From SHXO01 sp964523885 (lineage in GTDB: Bacteria > Pseudomonadota > Gammaproteobacteria > Burkholderiales > SHXO01): 64,000 nt of DNA. The stretch spans positions 1 to 64,000 of the forward strand of contig CAZFYX010000020.1 in NCBI GenBank assembly GCA_964523885.1. Direction: 5' to 3'. The stretch's first letter is position 1. Each line of letters begins with the position of its first letter. The notes under the pieces were generated by a model. It did no database searches. It worked only from the letters and a program-made list of their open reading frames with translations, and was not told the DNA's origin. The position numbers and the translations under genes are program-made. This document shows, piece after piece, positions 9,081 through 18,047 of this stretch.

Positions 9081-10325
9081 TCAGGGGTAGGCGAACGGCA
9101 TCGGATAGGGCCGCCCGAACGCGCGTCCGGCACGCACGGTGTGCACCGGCTTGAGCCACCGGGCCCCTGTCCGCTGGTTGCCGCGCGTGTCCACGAAGCT
9201 TACCGGCTCTTCCACCAGTTCCAGCACTGCAATGTCGGCCGGCGCGCCGGGTCGCAGCGTGCCCAGGCCCTCCACCCTCCCGATGACCTGCGCAGGGGCT
9301 GCGCTCGCGAGGCCGATGACTTGCTCGAGGCTGAACCCGAGGTTGAGGAACTTGCTCATCACCCACGGCAGGTAGGGCATCCCCGGCGTATTCCCGCTCA
9401 CCGCGTGGATGTCGCTGCTGATCGTGTCCGGCACCAGGCCCTGCTGGATCGCGGGCTCGGCGACGGTGTAGTCGAAGCTGCCGCCGCCGTGCCCCACGTC
9501 GATGATCACGCCGCGGCGCTTGGCCTCCAGCGCAGCCGGCAGGACCTTGCCGTTCTGCACGATGTTGTTGCCCGCACCGCTGTAGGTGTGCGTGAGGATG
9601 TCGCCGGGCCGCAGCAGGTCGAGCAGCACCGACAGATCTCCCGGTGCATCGCCGATGTGGCACATCACCCGCGTGCCCGGGCCGGCGCGCCCGGCCGCCG
9701 CGAGGGCCCGCCGCAGCGGCTCCAGCCCGTTGTTGCCGACGACGTTGCGCGAGATGCGCACCTTCAGTCCCAGCACGACATCGCGGTTCTCCGCGACTGT
9801 CTTCGCGGCCAGGTCGACTTCCTCGTAGTCGAGGTTGAGCCCCTCGCCGACCGGGAAGCCGGCCAGCCCGATGCTGGAGATGTGGACGAACGCGAAGATG
9901 CGCGTGCGGGACTGCGCCATGATGAAGTGGCGCAGCGCGGAGAAGTTGTTGCCCCCCGCATCCCCGGCCGAGACGCAGGTGGTGGTGCAGGTGTAGGGGA
10001 CGAGCTCATCGGCCGGCAGCCCGAGCGCCGAGCCCTGCGGATAGACGTGCGCATGCAGGTCGACCAGCCCGGGCACGACCAGCTTGCCGGTCGCGTCGAT
10101 GGCCTGCGCTGCGCGCTGCGGATCGATGCCGGGCTCGATGGCCGCGATGCGTCCCCAGCGGATCGCGACATCGCGCCGGCCGCGCAGGTTCTGCGCGGGG
10201 TCGATCACCTCGCCCCCGCGGATGAGCAGATCGACGCGCTCGTCCGCGAATGCACGCGGCAGCAAGTTGCATGCGGCGAGTGCGCCGACACCTCGGATGA
10301 AACCCCGCCGGCCGATCCTGACCAT
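9081..10325 (-). CDS. Tat-exported amidohydrolase/deacetylase
   Basis: A 414-residue metal-dependent hydrolase of the amidohydrolase superfamily. After the N-terminal twin-arginine signal (RRGFIRG, then a short hydrophobic run ending near AFA) come the composite beta-sandwich (LIRGGEVIDP) and the barrel with the metal-binding VDLHAHVYPQG. Later metal-ligand regions are MCHIGDAPG, THTYSG, GHGGGSFD and SSDIHA. The ATG at 10325 follows GGGAGGAGCAC. An upstream in-frame start would bury the Tat motif deeper. It looks like the dihydroorotase-like deacetylase subgroup (EF_0837 type), but the substrate is unknown. It has no operon partner. Confidence 0.83.
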   Translation of the reverse strand: MVRIGRRGFIRGVGALAACNLLPRAFADERVDLLIRGGEVIDPAQNLRGRRDVAIRWGRIAAIEPGIDPQRAAQAIDATGKLVVPGLVDLHAHVYPQGSALGLPADELVPYTCTTTCVSAGDAGGNNFSALRHFIMAQSRTRIFAFVHISSIGLAGFPVGEGLNLDYEEVDLAAKTVAENRDVVLGLKVRISRNVVGNNGLEPLRRALAAAGRAGPGTRVMCHIGDAPGDLSVLLDLLRPGDILTHTYSGAGNNIVQNGKVLPAALEAKRRGVIIDVGHGGGSFDYTVAEPAIQQGLVPDTISSDIHAVSGNTPGMPYLPWVMSKFLNLGFSLEQVIGLASAAPAQVIGRVEGLGTLRPGAPADIAVLELVEEPVSFVDTRGNQRTGARWLKPVHTVRAGRAFGRPYPMPFAYP

Positions 10326-10890
10326 GTGCTCCTCCCTCGTTCGTGCCCGTGTAAGGTGCGGCGACATCCGCAATTCTTACCGTGGCTTAAGTGTGTTCTT
10401 GCGCGGACTCGACGGCACGCCTGCGCGTCCCGGGAAAGGCGCAGGCACCACATGATGCAGACTGCCCGGCAACGTTATGCACACTTCCTGCGGTTTGTCC
10501 ATCGCATCGAATCCGAACATCCGGATGGGACAGATCGCGCAAGAAACGTCAATCCCCCTCTGGAAACGAGTGCGCAAAGTTTGAGCAGCCGAACAAACTG
10601 GCCTAGTGAATCGGGCCCTCGGGGGAGGTGCGCGCGCGTTACACACAGACTTATGCACAGCTTCTGTGGATTGCTGTGATGACGTCTGATGGTGACAGCG
10701 CTGCTGAAAACCTTGCAAGTCCGCAGGTTCGCGTCGCGATCCGCCGGACACGCGCAACCCGGTCGTGCCTGTCAAGCGCTGCGTGCGCTGCGCGACCGAT
10801 TCCGGTTCACACACGCTGGCGCAGGCAGGCGCGTCGACTGCGCTACACTGCGCCCTCGCCAATGCCGGCATCCGAACCGAGGAGGAGCAC
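10326..10890. other. 565-base gap of lower GC
   Basis: No convincing gene is seen. The middle part (about 10440-10700) is less GC-rich than its surroundings and holds the DnaA-box-like sequences listed separately. The last 200 bases should hold the promoter of the NIPSNAP gene. Confidence 0.5.
10475..10673. promoter_or_regulatory. Cluster of DnaA-box-like sequences
   Basis: TTATGCACA occurs twice in the same orientation, at 10475-10483 and 10651-10659. Both fit the DnaA-box consensus TTATNCACA exactly. TTACACACA (10639-10647, one mismatch) and an inverted TGTGGATTG (10665-10673, two mismatches) lie beside the second copy. Such AT-rich nonamers are rare in DNA of this composition. No dnaA, dnaN, gyrB, parA or repA gene is nearby, so whether this is an origin, a DnaA-titration or regulatory site, or chance is open. 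Confidence 0.4.
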
Positions 10891-11211
10891 ATGCTGCTGG
10901 ACGTCCGCATCTACACCTGCCGCCCGGGCACGATCAAGAAGCATCTCGCGCTCTACGAGCGCATGGGCAAGGGCCCGCAGACCCGCCACCTGGGCGAGCC
11001 GTTCGCCTACCTGGTCACCGAGACCGGCAACGTCAACCAGTACATCCACATCTGGAAGTACGCGGATGCCGCCGACCGCGCGAAGCGGCGCGCCGCCATG
11101 CAGGCCGATCCGGAGTGGCAGGCGTTCATGGAAGAGAGCGCGAAGCTGGGCGCCCTGGAAAGTCAGCAGAACCAGCTGATGACGCCGGTGTCGTTCTTTC
11201 CGCTGAAGTAG
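10891..11211 (+). CDS. NIPSNAP family protein
   Basis: A 106-residue protein beginning LLDVRIYTCRPGTIKKHLALYE, the typical opening of NIPSNAP/dimeric alpha-beta barrel proteins. It continues with the conserved IHIWKYADAADRAKRRAAM stretch. The biochemical function of the bacterial members is not established. GGAGGAGCAC precedes the ATG at 10891, which overrules longer frames. It is a monocistronic gene downstream of the DnaA-box-like region, and the next gene starts 143 bases later. Confidence 0.85.
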   Translation: MLLDVRIYTCRPGTIKKHLALYERMGKGPQTRHLGEPFAYLVTETGNVNQYIHIWKYADAADRAKRRAAMQADPEWQAFMEESAKLGALESQQNQLMTPVSFFPLK

Positions 11212-11354
11212 CGGCACAGCGTGGCCGGGCACTCGCAATGGGTGCCCGTCGACACCAGTTCTCCTGCGCAACCGTCCCGGCTGCCGCATCCAGCCACGCC
11301 CCGGTCCCGTATCTGCACAGGCGCGCGGCATGCGCGCTTCCGGGGAGGAGGCGA

Positions 11355-12131
11355 ATGATCCGCTCACTGATCTGTTCGTTCGGGCTGCTGGCTGTAGCTG
11401 TGGCGCATGCCGGGGAGTGCACCCTGGCCAGCGCGCAGCACCGAACGGCGGTGCTGGAGTTGTATACCTCGGAGGGCTGCAGCAGCTGTCCTCCTGCCGA
11501 TCGCTGGCTCGCCAGCCTCCGCAGCGGGGGTGTCGCCGCCGATCAGGCGGTACTGCTGGCGTTCCACGTCGACTACTGGAACCGCCTGGGGTGGCCCGAC
11601 CGGTTCGCCAAGCCGGGCTTCTCGGAGCGTCAGCGTGCGGTGGCCGCGCGAGCCAGCCGTGGCATCGTCTACACGCCGCAAGTGCTGCTCGACGGCGTCG
11701 ACTATCGCCGCAGGGGCGACCCGGCCGCGCTGCGCGAACTGTTGCGCAGCGTCAATGCCCGTCCGCCGGGCGCGACGATCACGGGGCGGATCGAACGCGT
11801 CCGGGACGCCGTGCACCTGGGCGGTGCGGTCCGGGCCAGCGAGCAGGGACCCGCGCGCGCGTTCGTCGCATTGTTCGAGAACGGGTTGTGGTCGCAGGTG
11901 CGCTCCGGCGAGAACGCTGGGCGGCGGCTGGAACACGATTTCGTCGTGCGCGAGCTCGCGGGACCAATCGCGCTGGACACGCGTGGTGTGGCCGAGCTGG
12001 ACCTGCGCATCGCCGTGCCGGAGGATGCGGACGCGCAGCGCCTCGGGCTCGCGGTCTATGTCGAGCGGACCGCCGACGGCGACGTCCTGCAGGCCACGTC
12101 CATCTACCCGCTGACGCACTGCGGCGGATAG
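11355..12131 (+). CDS. Secreted DUF1223 thioredoxin-like protein
   Basis: A 258-residue protein with an N-terminal signal peptide (hydrophobic run ending near AHA, residue 19) and the DUF1223 opening VLELYTSEGCSSCPPAD. Its Cys42-Ser-Ser-Cys45 resembles a thioredoxin active site. Further family motifs are AFHVDYWNRLGWPDRF and GIVYTPQVLLDG. It is probably periplasmic. The redox role is inferred from the fold and no substrate is known. GGGGAGGAGGCG lies right before the ATG at 11355. Its last 28 bases overlap the small convergent membrane-protein gene. Confidence 0.85.
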   Translation: MIRSLICSFGLLAVAVAHAGECTLASAQHRTAVLELYTSEGCSSCPPADRWLASLRSGGVAADQAVLLAFHVDYWNRLGWPDRFAKPGFSERQRAVAARASRGIVYTPQVLLDGVDYRRRGDPAALRELLRSVNARPPGATITGRIERVRDAVHLGGAVRASEQGPARAFVALFENGLWSQVRSGENAGRRLEHDFVVRELAGPIALDTRGVAELDLRIAVPEDADAQRLGLAVYVERTADGDVLQATSIYPLTHCGG

Positions 12132-12343
12132 GCTTCTTCCGGCACGGCTGCCGGCCGCGACGTCAGCGCGCCATCCTGCATGGCCGACGCGCTGCTCCAG
12201 GTCGTGAGCCAGAATGCTGCGATGATCGCGGCAAGCACCAGTGCGAGCCGCAGAGCGCTGCGCAGTGCCAGTCCGCGGAACGCCTCGTGCTCCGGGTCGA
12301 TCCTCCAATAGAGTGCGCGTTGCGCACCGCTGCCGGTTCGCAT
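12104..12343 (-). CDS. Small single-pass membrane protein
   Basis: A 79-residue frame starting MRTGSGAQRALYWRIDP. It has one hydrophobic helix (about residues 26-48, LALVLAAIIAAFWLTTW) and a short polar tail. AAGGAGACTAGC lies immediately before the ATG, a strong Shine-Dalgarno sequence. I do not recognise the family. It overlaps the end of the DUF1223 gene on the opposite strand by 28 bases and diverges from the lipoprotein gene at 12441. The good start signal and helix make a real gene more likely than a shadow. Confidence 0.55.
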   Translation of the reverse strand: MRTGSGAQRALYWRIDPEHEAFRGLALRSALRLALVLAAIIAAFWLTTWSSASAMQDGALTSRPAAVPEEAYPPQCVSG

Positions 12344-12440
12344 GCTAGTCTCCTTGGGTTGGCTGCCATTGCTGCAAGTCCAGCGAGCAGCGTGCCGGCG
12401 GAGCGCGGATGTGCGCCGCTGCTGCTCCAGGAGCTGCCGA

Positions 12441-13079
12441 ATGTTCGTAATGTCCCGCGGCCGGATCCGGCTGCCCGTACTGTCCGTACTATCCGTGCTC
12501 GTCGGCGCGGCCGTCCTGTCGGCCGGTTGCGCGAGCAACATCAAGGCGCAGTGGACCGATCCCCAGTTCGCCCACCGTCCGTTGCGGGGTGCGAGCGTGT
12601 TCGTGCAGTGCGAGGCACGCGAGACCGCCGTGCAGCGCATCTGCGTAGAGCAGATGAGCGAGCAGTTGCGCACGGTCGGGGCGGTGCCTGTCGTGCCGGA
12701 CCAGGGGGCGGGTCAGGGGTCGCCGGCAGAAGCCGATGCTGCCTCCGAGCGGGAAGCCGCCCGCCAGGCAGGCGCGCAGGCACTGCTGACGGCGAAACTC
12801 GCACCCGGGCCCGCGGTCGCCGCATCCCGCCCGCAGATCGGCTTCGGGATGGGCAACTGGGGCGGCAACGTCGGCACCAGCGTCGGCGTGTCCGTCCCGG
12901 TCGGGCAGGAGCGCGTGAACACGGCCTATACCGCGGATATGGTGCTCACCGATGTCGCGAGCGGGAAGGTGATGTGGACCGCCAACGTCCAGACGCCGGC
13001 GTCGCGGGACGTGAATGCACAGGTCGCCGAGCTGGCGAAGAGCGGACTGGAGGCGGCGCAGAAGGCGGGCGTCTTCTGA
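12441..13079 (+). CDS. Uncharacterised lipoprotein
   Basis: A 212-residue predicted lipoprotein. Basic residues and a hydrophobic stretch lead to the lipobox LSAGC near residue 30, followed by ASNIKAQWTDP. A glycine-rich region (GFGMGNWGGNVGTSVGVSVP) sits at about residues 133-152. It ends in a beta-strand-rich part with the YTADMVLTDVASGKVMW pattern seen in DUF4136-like and other envelope lipoproteins. The ATG at 12441 follows CAGGAGCTGCCGA; an alternative ATG lies three codons on. The function is unknown. Confidence 0.7.
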   Translation: MFVMSRGRIRLPVLSVLSVLVGAAVLSAGCASNIKAQWTDPQFAHRPLRGASVFVQCEARETAVQRICVEQMSEQLRTVGAVPVVPDQGAGQGSPAEADAASEREAARQAGAQALLTAKLAPGPAVAASRPQIGFGMGNWGGNVGTSVGVSVPVGQERVNTAYTADMVLTDVASGKVMWTANVQTPASRDVNAQVAELAKSGLEAAQKAGVF

Positions 13080-13120
13080 ATCTCCGCCCAGAACTGCGTT
13101 GACCGCTCGGCGCGGCACCC

Positions 13121-14293
13121 CTACGGCTGCAGCACCACCTTGGTGCAGTGGTCCTCCTTGTGCAGGAACTTGCGGTAGCCCTCGGGCGCCTCGTCCAGTC
13201 GCATGTGGTGCGAAATCACGAAGCTGGGGTCGATCTCGCCGCGCTCGATGCGCTCCAGCAGCGGCTTCATGTAGCGCTGCACGTGGCACTGGCCGGTCTT
13301 CATCGTGAGCGAGCGATTCATGAACGAGCCCATCGGAAACTTGTCGATGAAGCCCCCGTACACGCCGATCACCGAAACCGTGCCGCCGTTGCGGCAGGCC
13401 ATGATCGCCTGCCGCAGCGCGAATGGTCGGTCAGTCTCCAGCATCAGCATCTGCTTGAAGCGGTCGTAGGCGTAGAGCGGACCGGGGAAGTGGGCCTCGC
13501 TGCCGACCGCGTCGATGCAGGCGTCCGGGCCGATGCCTGCGGTGAGGTCCATCAACGTGTCGTAGACGTCATGCTCCTCGTAATCGATGGTGTCGGTGGC
13601 GCCGGCCTTGTCGCGCGCCATGGCCAGGCGGTCCCCGAAGCGGTCGATGCCGATCACGCGCTCCGCGCCGAGCAGTTTCGCGCTGGCGATGGCGAACTGG
13701 CCGACCGGCCCGCAGCCCCACACGGCGATGGTGTCGCCCGGCTGGATGTTGCACATCTCCGCGCCCATGTAGCCGGTCGGGAAGATGTCGGACAGGAACA
13801 GCACCTTGTCGTCGGGCATGCCCTCGGGGATCTTCAACGGGCCGACGTCGGCGAACGGCACGCGCGCGTACTCGGCCTGCCCGCCGGCGTAGCCGCCCAT
13901 CATGTGGGAGTAGCCGTAGATGCCGGCCGGCGAGTGACCCATCAGCTTCTCGGCCATCCAGGCGTTCGGGTTCGAGTTCTCGCACAGCGAGTACGCGCCG
14001 GCCTTGCAGGGCAGGCAGGCGCCGCAGGCAATCGGGAACGGCACCACCACCCGGTCGCCCACGCGCAGGCTCTTCACCTCGCGCCCGACCTCCACGACCT
14101 CGCCCATGAATTCGTGGCCCAGCACGTCGCCCTTGTGCATGGTGGGGATCATGCCGTCGTAGAGATGCAGGTCCGAGCCGCAGATGGCGGTGGAGGTGAT
14201 GCGCACGATCGCATCGCGCTGGTTGAGGATCCTGGGCTCCGGAACCTGCTCGACGCGCAGGTCGTGCTTGCCGTACCAACAGTTCGCTCGCAT
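13121..14293 (-). CDS. Zinc-dependent alcohol dehydrogenase
   Basis: A 390-residue medium-chain dehydrogenase of the branch close to glutathione-independent formaldehyde dehydrogenases. The catalytic zinc ligands are visible (Cys38 in TAICGSDLHLYDG, His60-Glu61 in GHEFMGEV). The four structural-zinc cysteines are Cys90, 93, 96 and 104. The cofactor loop is WGCGPVGQFAI. The protein oxidises or reduces an alcohol/aldehyde pair with NAD(P), and the natural substrate is unknown. The ATG at 14293 gives the canonical MRANCWYGKHDLRVE start. It lies 34 bases after the SRPBCC gene in the same direction, so the two are probably one operon. Confidence 0.9.
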   Translation of the reverse strand: MRANCWYGKHDLRVEQVPEPRILNQRDAIVRITSTAICGSDLHLYDGMIPTMHKGDVLGHEFMGEVVEVGREVKSLRVGDRVVVPFPIACGACLPCKAGAYSLCENSNPNAWMAEKLMGHSPAGIYGYSHMMGGYAGGQAEYARVPFADVGPLKIPEGMPDDKVLFLSDIFPTGYMGAEMCNIQPGDTIAVWGCGPVGQFAIASAKLLGAERVIGIDRFGDRLAMARDKAGATDTIDYEEHDVYDTLMDLTAGIGPDACIDAVGSEAHFPGPLYAYDRFKQMLMLETDRPFALRQAIMACRNGGTVSVIGVYGGFIDKFPMGSFMNRSLTMKTGQCHVQRYMKPLLERIERGEIDPSFVISHHMRLDEAPEGYRKFLHKEDHCTKVVLQP

Positions 14294-14327
14294 GGGAATG
14301 CTCCGCAGGAAGGTGAAGGGCAGGGCT

Positions 14328-15347
14328 CTACTGCGCGACCGGCGCGCTCTCCGGTGGCCGCGCGGCGCGCTGCCACATCTGGCCTGCGCCTTCGAGTGCG
14401 GCATCCGAGCGCACGATCTCGCCGGTCTCGATGATCTGCTTGAAGCGGCGCAGGTCGTCGTAGATCTGCTGCTCGGGCGCCTGGTTGAACAGCGCCGCCA
14501 CCGCCTTGCCTGCCATGCCTCCCGGCGGACCGTACTGCATCTCGACCCGCACCTCGCTGCCGCGGCCGCCGGGGCGCGCGCGGAACCGCACCACCCCCGA
14601 GTTGCCGACGTCGGCGCCCTCCAGCGAGCGCCAGGCGAGGTGCTCGTTGGGACGGTCCTCGGTGATCTCGGCGTCCCATTCGATCCGTGTTCCCGCAGGA
14701 CCCCTGGTCACCCAATGGGATTGGCGCTCCGAGGTCTGACGCACGGACTGCAGGTGCAGCATGAAGCGCGGGAGGTTCTCGAGATCGCGCCAGAAGCGGT
14801 AGAGTTCCTCCGGTGAGCGGTTCACGGCGATGCTGTGCGTGAGCCTGATTGCGCCATCCGGCGTGAGTGCGCCGGTCTCCCTGCTTAGCGCCTGCGCGCA
14901 GTGCACGTCGAGCGCGGTGACCGCCACCACATTGGCCATCGCGAACGCGACGCCGGCCTTGTTGGTGCGCGGCGAGGCCGCCATCAGCCCCAGCGCCGCG
15001 ATGTCCATCGCGTCGCCCGCCACGCGCGACCACACCCCGGCGGCCGGCCGCTTGCCGCCGCCGAGAATGGAGACGCCTGCCGCCAGCTCGCGCAGGCCGA
15101 ACAGGCGGATCACGCCCGTGTGCCGGCCGGTGCCGCCACACAGCCGGGCGACGGCGTAGGGCATGAGCACTTCGGCCAGACCCAGTCCGATGCTGAACCA
15201 GCCGAGGCCGCGGGCCAGCTGGTGCGGGTCGGCATTGCGCACTGCCGAGGGCATCGGTCCGGAGCGTCGTCCGGTTTCCTGGTCCAGCCGGGAAGCCGGC
15301 CCGCGCCGCCCCATCCCGAACCGGTTCTGCAGCTCAGTCGCTTGCAT
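14328..15347 (-). CDS. Membrane-anchored SRPBCC protein
   Basis: A 339-residue protein with two parts. The N-terminal half (about residues 40-150) has several hydrophobic stretches (LGWFSIGLGLAEVLMPYAVA, GDAMDIAALGLMA) that look membrane-embedded. The C-terminal half (about 165-310) is a polyketide-cyclase/dehydrase-like SRPBCC domain (SPEELYRFWRDLENLPRFM, then VRFRARPGGRGSEV). The ATG at 15347 is preceded by AGAGAGG. It is upstream of and probably co-transcribed with the zinc alcohol dehydrogenase, a pairing also seen in stress-type gene clusters. The ligand and function are unknown. Confidence 0.8.
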   Translation of the reverse strand: MQATELQNRFGMGRRGPASRLDQETGRRSGPMPSAVRNADPHQLARGLGWFSIGLGLAEVLMPYAVARLCGGTGRHTGVIRLFGLRELAAGVSILGGGKRPAAGVWSRVAGDAMDIAALGLMAASPRTNKAGVAFAMANVVAVTALDVHCAQALSRETGALTPDGAIRLTHSIAVNRSPEELYRFWRDLENLPRFMLHLQSVRQTSERQSHWVTRGPAGTRIEWDAEITEDRPNEHLAWRSLEGADVGNSGVVRFRARPGGRGSEVRVEMQYGPPGGMAGKAVAALFNQAPEQQIYDDLRRFKQIIETGEIVRSDAALEGAGQMWQRAARPPESAPVAQ

Positions 15348-15432
15348 CGCGTGCCTCTCTCCGTAGTGGATGGATCACGGAGTGCGGCACGGGGCATGCC
15401 GGGTTGGGGTCCCGCGACCGGTCAGGACGTTC

Positions 15433-17007
15433 CTAGGAACTGCACGAGAGCATCGAGCAGCCGGCGCGCGTGCGCGCCCAGTCCGGACGCCGCTGCGCGA
15501 ACTGCTCGCGCCCCGGCTGCTCGTCGTAGGGCCGGCGCATCACGTCGAGCAGTTCCTGCACGCCGGCAGTGTCGCCCTGCTCGGCGCGATCGATGGTCTG
15601 CTGGGCGAGGTAGTTGCGCAGCACGTAGCGCGGGTTGGCCGCGTTCATGCGCGCACGTCGCTCGGCCGGATGCCAGGCGTCCTGCTGCACGCGGGCGGCG
15701 TACTGCGCCAGCCAGGCGTCGAGCTGGGGCGCGAAGCGCTCGCGCTTCGATGCGTCGTAGAAGGCTGCCTGCAGCGGGGCGGGCGAGGGCGCCTCGGGAT
15801 CGACGTCCGCGAGCCCGCGGAAGAACAGGGTCATGTCCACCTCCGCGGCTTGCAGAAGACCGTAGAGCGCGTCCATGCGCTCGCCGTCGCCGTCCTGGAA
15901 TGCGCGCAGACCGAGCTTGGCGGCCGAGAATTCGCGGTCGGCAGCGTTGAATGCGTCGACGTAGCGCTGCAGCCCTGCCTGCAGCGGCTCGGTGGATGCA
16001 AAGGCGGGTACCAGCGCGTTGCCCAGCTGCGCGACATTCCAGTAGGCGATCTGCGGCTGCTGGCCGAAGCGGTAGCGGCGCGTGCCGGCGTCGGTGGTGT
16101 TGGGCGTCCAGTCCGGGTCGAAGTCGTCGATCCATCCGTAGGGACCGTAGTCGATGGTGAGCCCGAGGATCGACATGTTGTCGGTGTTCATCACGCCGTG
16201 GACGAAGCCTACGCGCATCCAGTGCGCGACCATGCGGGCCGTGCGCTCGCAGACCTGGCCGAACCACTCCGCGCGCACGGACTCGTCGAGGGGGCCCGGA
16301 CGCCCTTCGACCAGCTCGGGATAGTCGCGGCGGATGGTGAATTCGATCAGCTGCTCCAGCAGCGGCACGTCGCCGCGCGAGGCGGGCAGCTCGAAGTTGC
16401 CGAAGCGGATGAACGAGGGCGCCACCCGGCACACCACGGCGCCGGGCTCCGCGCGCGGCCGGCCGTCGTAGAACATGTCGCGGATCACCTGTTCGCCGGT
16501 GGCCACGAGGCTGAGCGCGCGCGTGGTCGGGACGCCCAGGTGGTGCATCGCCTCGCTGCACAGGAACTCGCGGATCGAGGAGCGCAGCACGGCGCGGCCG
16601 TCGGCCGTGCGCGAGTAGGGAGTGAGGCCGGCGCCCTTGAGCTGGAGCTCCCAGCGTTGCCCGCTCGCGTTGAGGATTTCACCCAGGGTGATCGCCCGCC
16701 CGTCGCCGAGCTGGCCCGCCCACTGTCCGAACTGGTGCCCCCCATAGTTCGCGGCGTAGGGCTCCATGCCCTCGACCAGGGCATTGCCGCCGAACACCTC
16801 GGCGAACCGCGTGGACCCGATCTCGCGCGCGTCGATCCCGAGCAGGGCGGCGACTTCCGGGGACCATGCGACGAGGCGGGGTTGCGCGACCGGCGTGGGC
16901 TGCACGCGGGAGTAGAGCGCCCCGTGCACCTGGCGGCGCCGCGGTCCAGTCTCGGCATCGCCGGGAAGGTGGCGGACGAAGGTGTTGTCGAAGCACAGGT
17001 CGTGCAT
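15433..17007 (-). CDS. selO: Protein adenylyltransferase SelO
   Basis: A pseudokinase-fold enzyme of the YdiU/UPF0061/SelO family that AMPylates proteins and is linked to redox control. Hallmarks present are the opening FDNTFVRHLPGD, YGGHQFGQWAGQLGDGRA, QLKGAGLTPYSRTADGRA, HGVMNTDNMSILGLTIDYGP, and the C-terminal end CSMLSCSS. The third-last residue (selenocysteine in animals) is cysteine here. I set the start at the ATG at 17007 because it lies just before the conserved opening; the frame also allows starts up to 17094, and ribosome-binding sites are poor for all. The 524-residue length is normal. It diverges from the PaiB-like gene. Confidence 0.92.
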   Translation of the reverse strand: MHDLCFDNTFVRHLPGDAETGPRRRQVHGALYSRVQPTPVAQPRLVAWSPEVAALLGIDAREIGSTRFAEVFGGNALVEGMEPYAANYGGHQFGQWAGQLGDGRAITLGEILNASGQRWELQLKGAGLTPYSRTADGRAVLRSSIREFLCSEAMHHLGVPTTRALSLVATGEQVIRDMFYDGRPRAEPGAVVCRVAPSFIRFGNFELPASRGDVPLLEQLIEFTIRRDYPELVEGRPGPLDESVRAEWFGQVCERTARMVAHWMRVGFVHGVMNTDNMSILGLTIDYGPYGWIDDFDPDWTPNTTDAGTRRYRFGQQPQIAYWNVAQLGNALVPAFASTEPLQAGLQRYVDAFNAADREFSAAKLGLRAFQDGDGERMDALYGLLQAAEVDMTLFFRGLADVDPEAPSPAPLQAAFYDASKRERFAPQLDAWLAQYAARVQQDAWHPAERRARMNAANPRYVLRNYLAQQTIDRAEQGDTAGVQELLDVMRRPYDEQPGREQFAQRRPDWARTRAGCSMLSCSS

Positions 17008-17232
17008 GGCTATCGAGGCAGCGTTGAGGTTCCGGGTTGAGGGGCAATCCATCCGCAGCATGCGGCGGGCGGCAGCAATGATCTGATCTGACAACGAGAA
17101 TGCGGGACAGTTTCAGTGTGCCAACAGCGGCGGGCGCACCGCTCATGGCGCCGCAGGGGCAGCCACAGCCGCTGCGCCCGTCCCGGGCGATTGCCGTAGT
17201 ATCTCGCGCAGGCCTTCGGCGCGGAAGCACCC

Positions 17233-17874
17233 ATGTACATCCCGCAGCACTTCGACGAGCAGCGCCCGGAAGCGCTGCACGAGCTCATCCGCTCCCACCC
17301 GCTGGGAGCGCTGGTGGTCAACGGTCCGCAGGGGCTGGACGCCAACCACATTCCCTTCCATCTCGACCCGGACGCCGGCGGGCAGGGTGCGCTGCTGGCC
17401 CACATCGCGCGTGCGAATCCCCTGTGGCAGGAAGCCAAGGACGGCGGGGAGGTGCTGGTGATCTTCCGGTCCGAGGACGCGTACGTCTCCCCGAACTGGT
17501 ATCCGAGCAAGCACGAGACGCATCGGCAGGTGCCGACCTGGAACTACCGCGTCGTGCACGTGCACGGCCGGCTGCACATCCGGGACGACGAGCGCTTCGT
17601 CCGGGGCGTCGTGGCGCGCCTGACACGGACGCACGAGAGCCAGACCGGCGACGAGAGGCCGTGGAAGATGACCGACTCCTCCGAGGACTACATCGCCCAG
17701 ATGCTCGCGGCGGTGGTCGGCATCGAGATCAGCATCGACAGGATGGTCGGCAAGTCGAAGCTGAGCCAGAACCGCGAGGAACGCGATCGCACCGGGGCGG
17801 CGCAGGAGCTCGCGAAGCGAGGCCGGCACGAAAGCGCAACCGCGATGCTCGCGGTGAACGCCAAGCGGTCCTGA
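17233..17874 (+). CDS. paiB: PaiB-like FMN-binding protein
   Basis: A 213-residue protein of the PaiB / FMN-binding negative transcriptional regulator family, a split-barrel flavin-binding fold. Family motifs are MYIPQHFDE, LDANHIPFHLD, AYVSPNWYPSK, VPTWNYRVVHVHG, and the C-terminal IGIEISIDRMVGKSKLSQNR (the last with a valine at its start). Bacillus PaiB was described as a regulator of sporulation and protease genes, but most homologues have no proven role, so the flavoprotein call is safer than the regulator call. It is monocistronic and diverges from selO across 225 bases. Confidence 0.88.
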   Translation: MYIPQHFDEQRPEALHELIRSHPLGALVVNGPQGLDANHIPFHLDPDAGGQGALLAHIARANPLWQEAKDGGEVLVIFRSEDAYVSPNWYPSKHETHRQVPTWNYRVVHVHGRLHIRDDERFVRGVVARLTRTHESQTGDERPWKMTDSSEDYIAQMLAAVVGIEISIDRMVGKSKLSQNREERDRTGAAQELAKRGRHESATAMLAVNAKRS

Positions 17875-18047
17875 CCCGGGACAACTGCCCGATGCCGCGA
17901 AGCGGCCGAACGCCGGTCTTGACAGCTGGATCAGTCCGCGCCTCGCGCGCGAGGGGTTGAGCGTTCATGCCATCCGGAACGGCGAAGGGCCGGCAGGTCC
18001 TGCTGGCATAATTGCGCCTTCACGGAAAACGACAAGGGGGAGGAAGA

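Noticed and set aside
10475..10673. Calling the DnaA-box-like cluster the chromosomal origin
   Set aside because: No dnaA, dnaN, gyrB or parAB gene is present in the window, and replicon-wide skew cannot be seen from here.
10453..10679. Possible 75-codon gene starting ATGATGCAGACT in the DnaA-box-like gap
   Set aside because: There is no Shine-Dalgarno sequence and no protein-like character. The nonamer cluster lies within it, which better fits a non-coding region.
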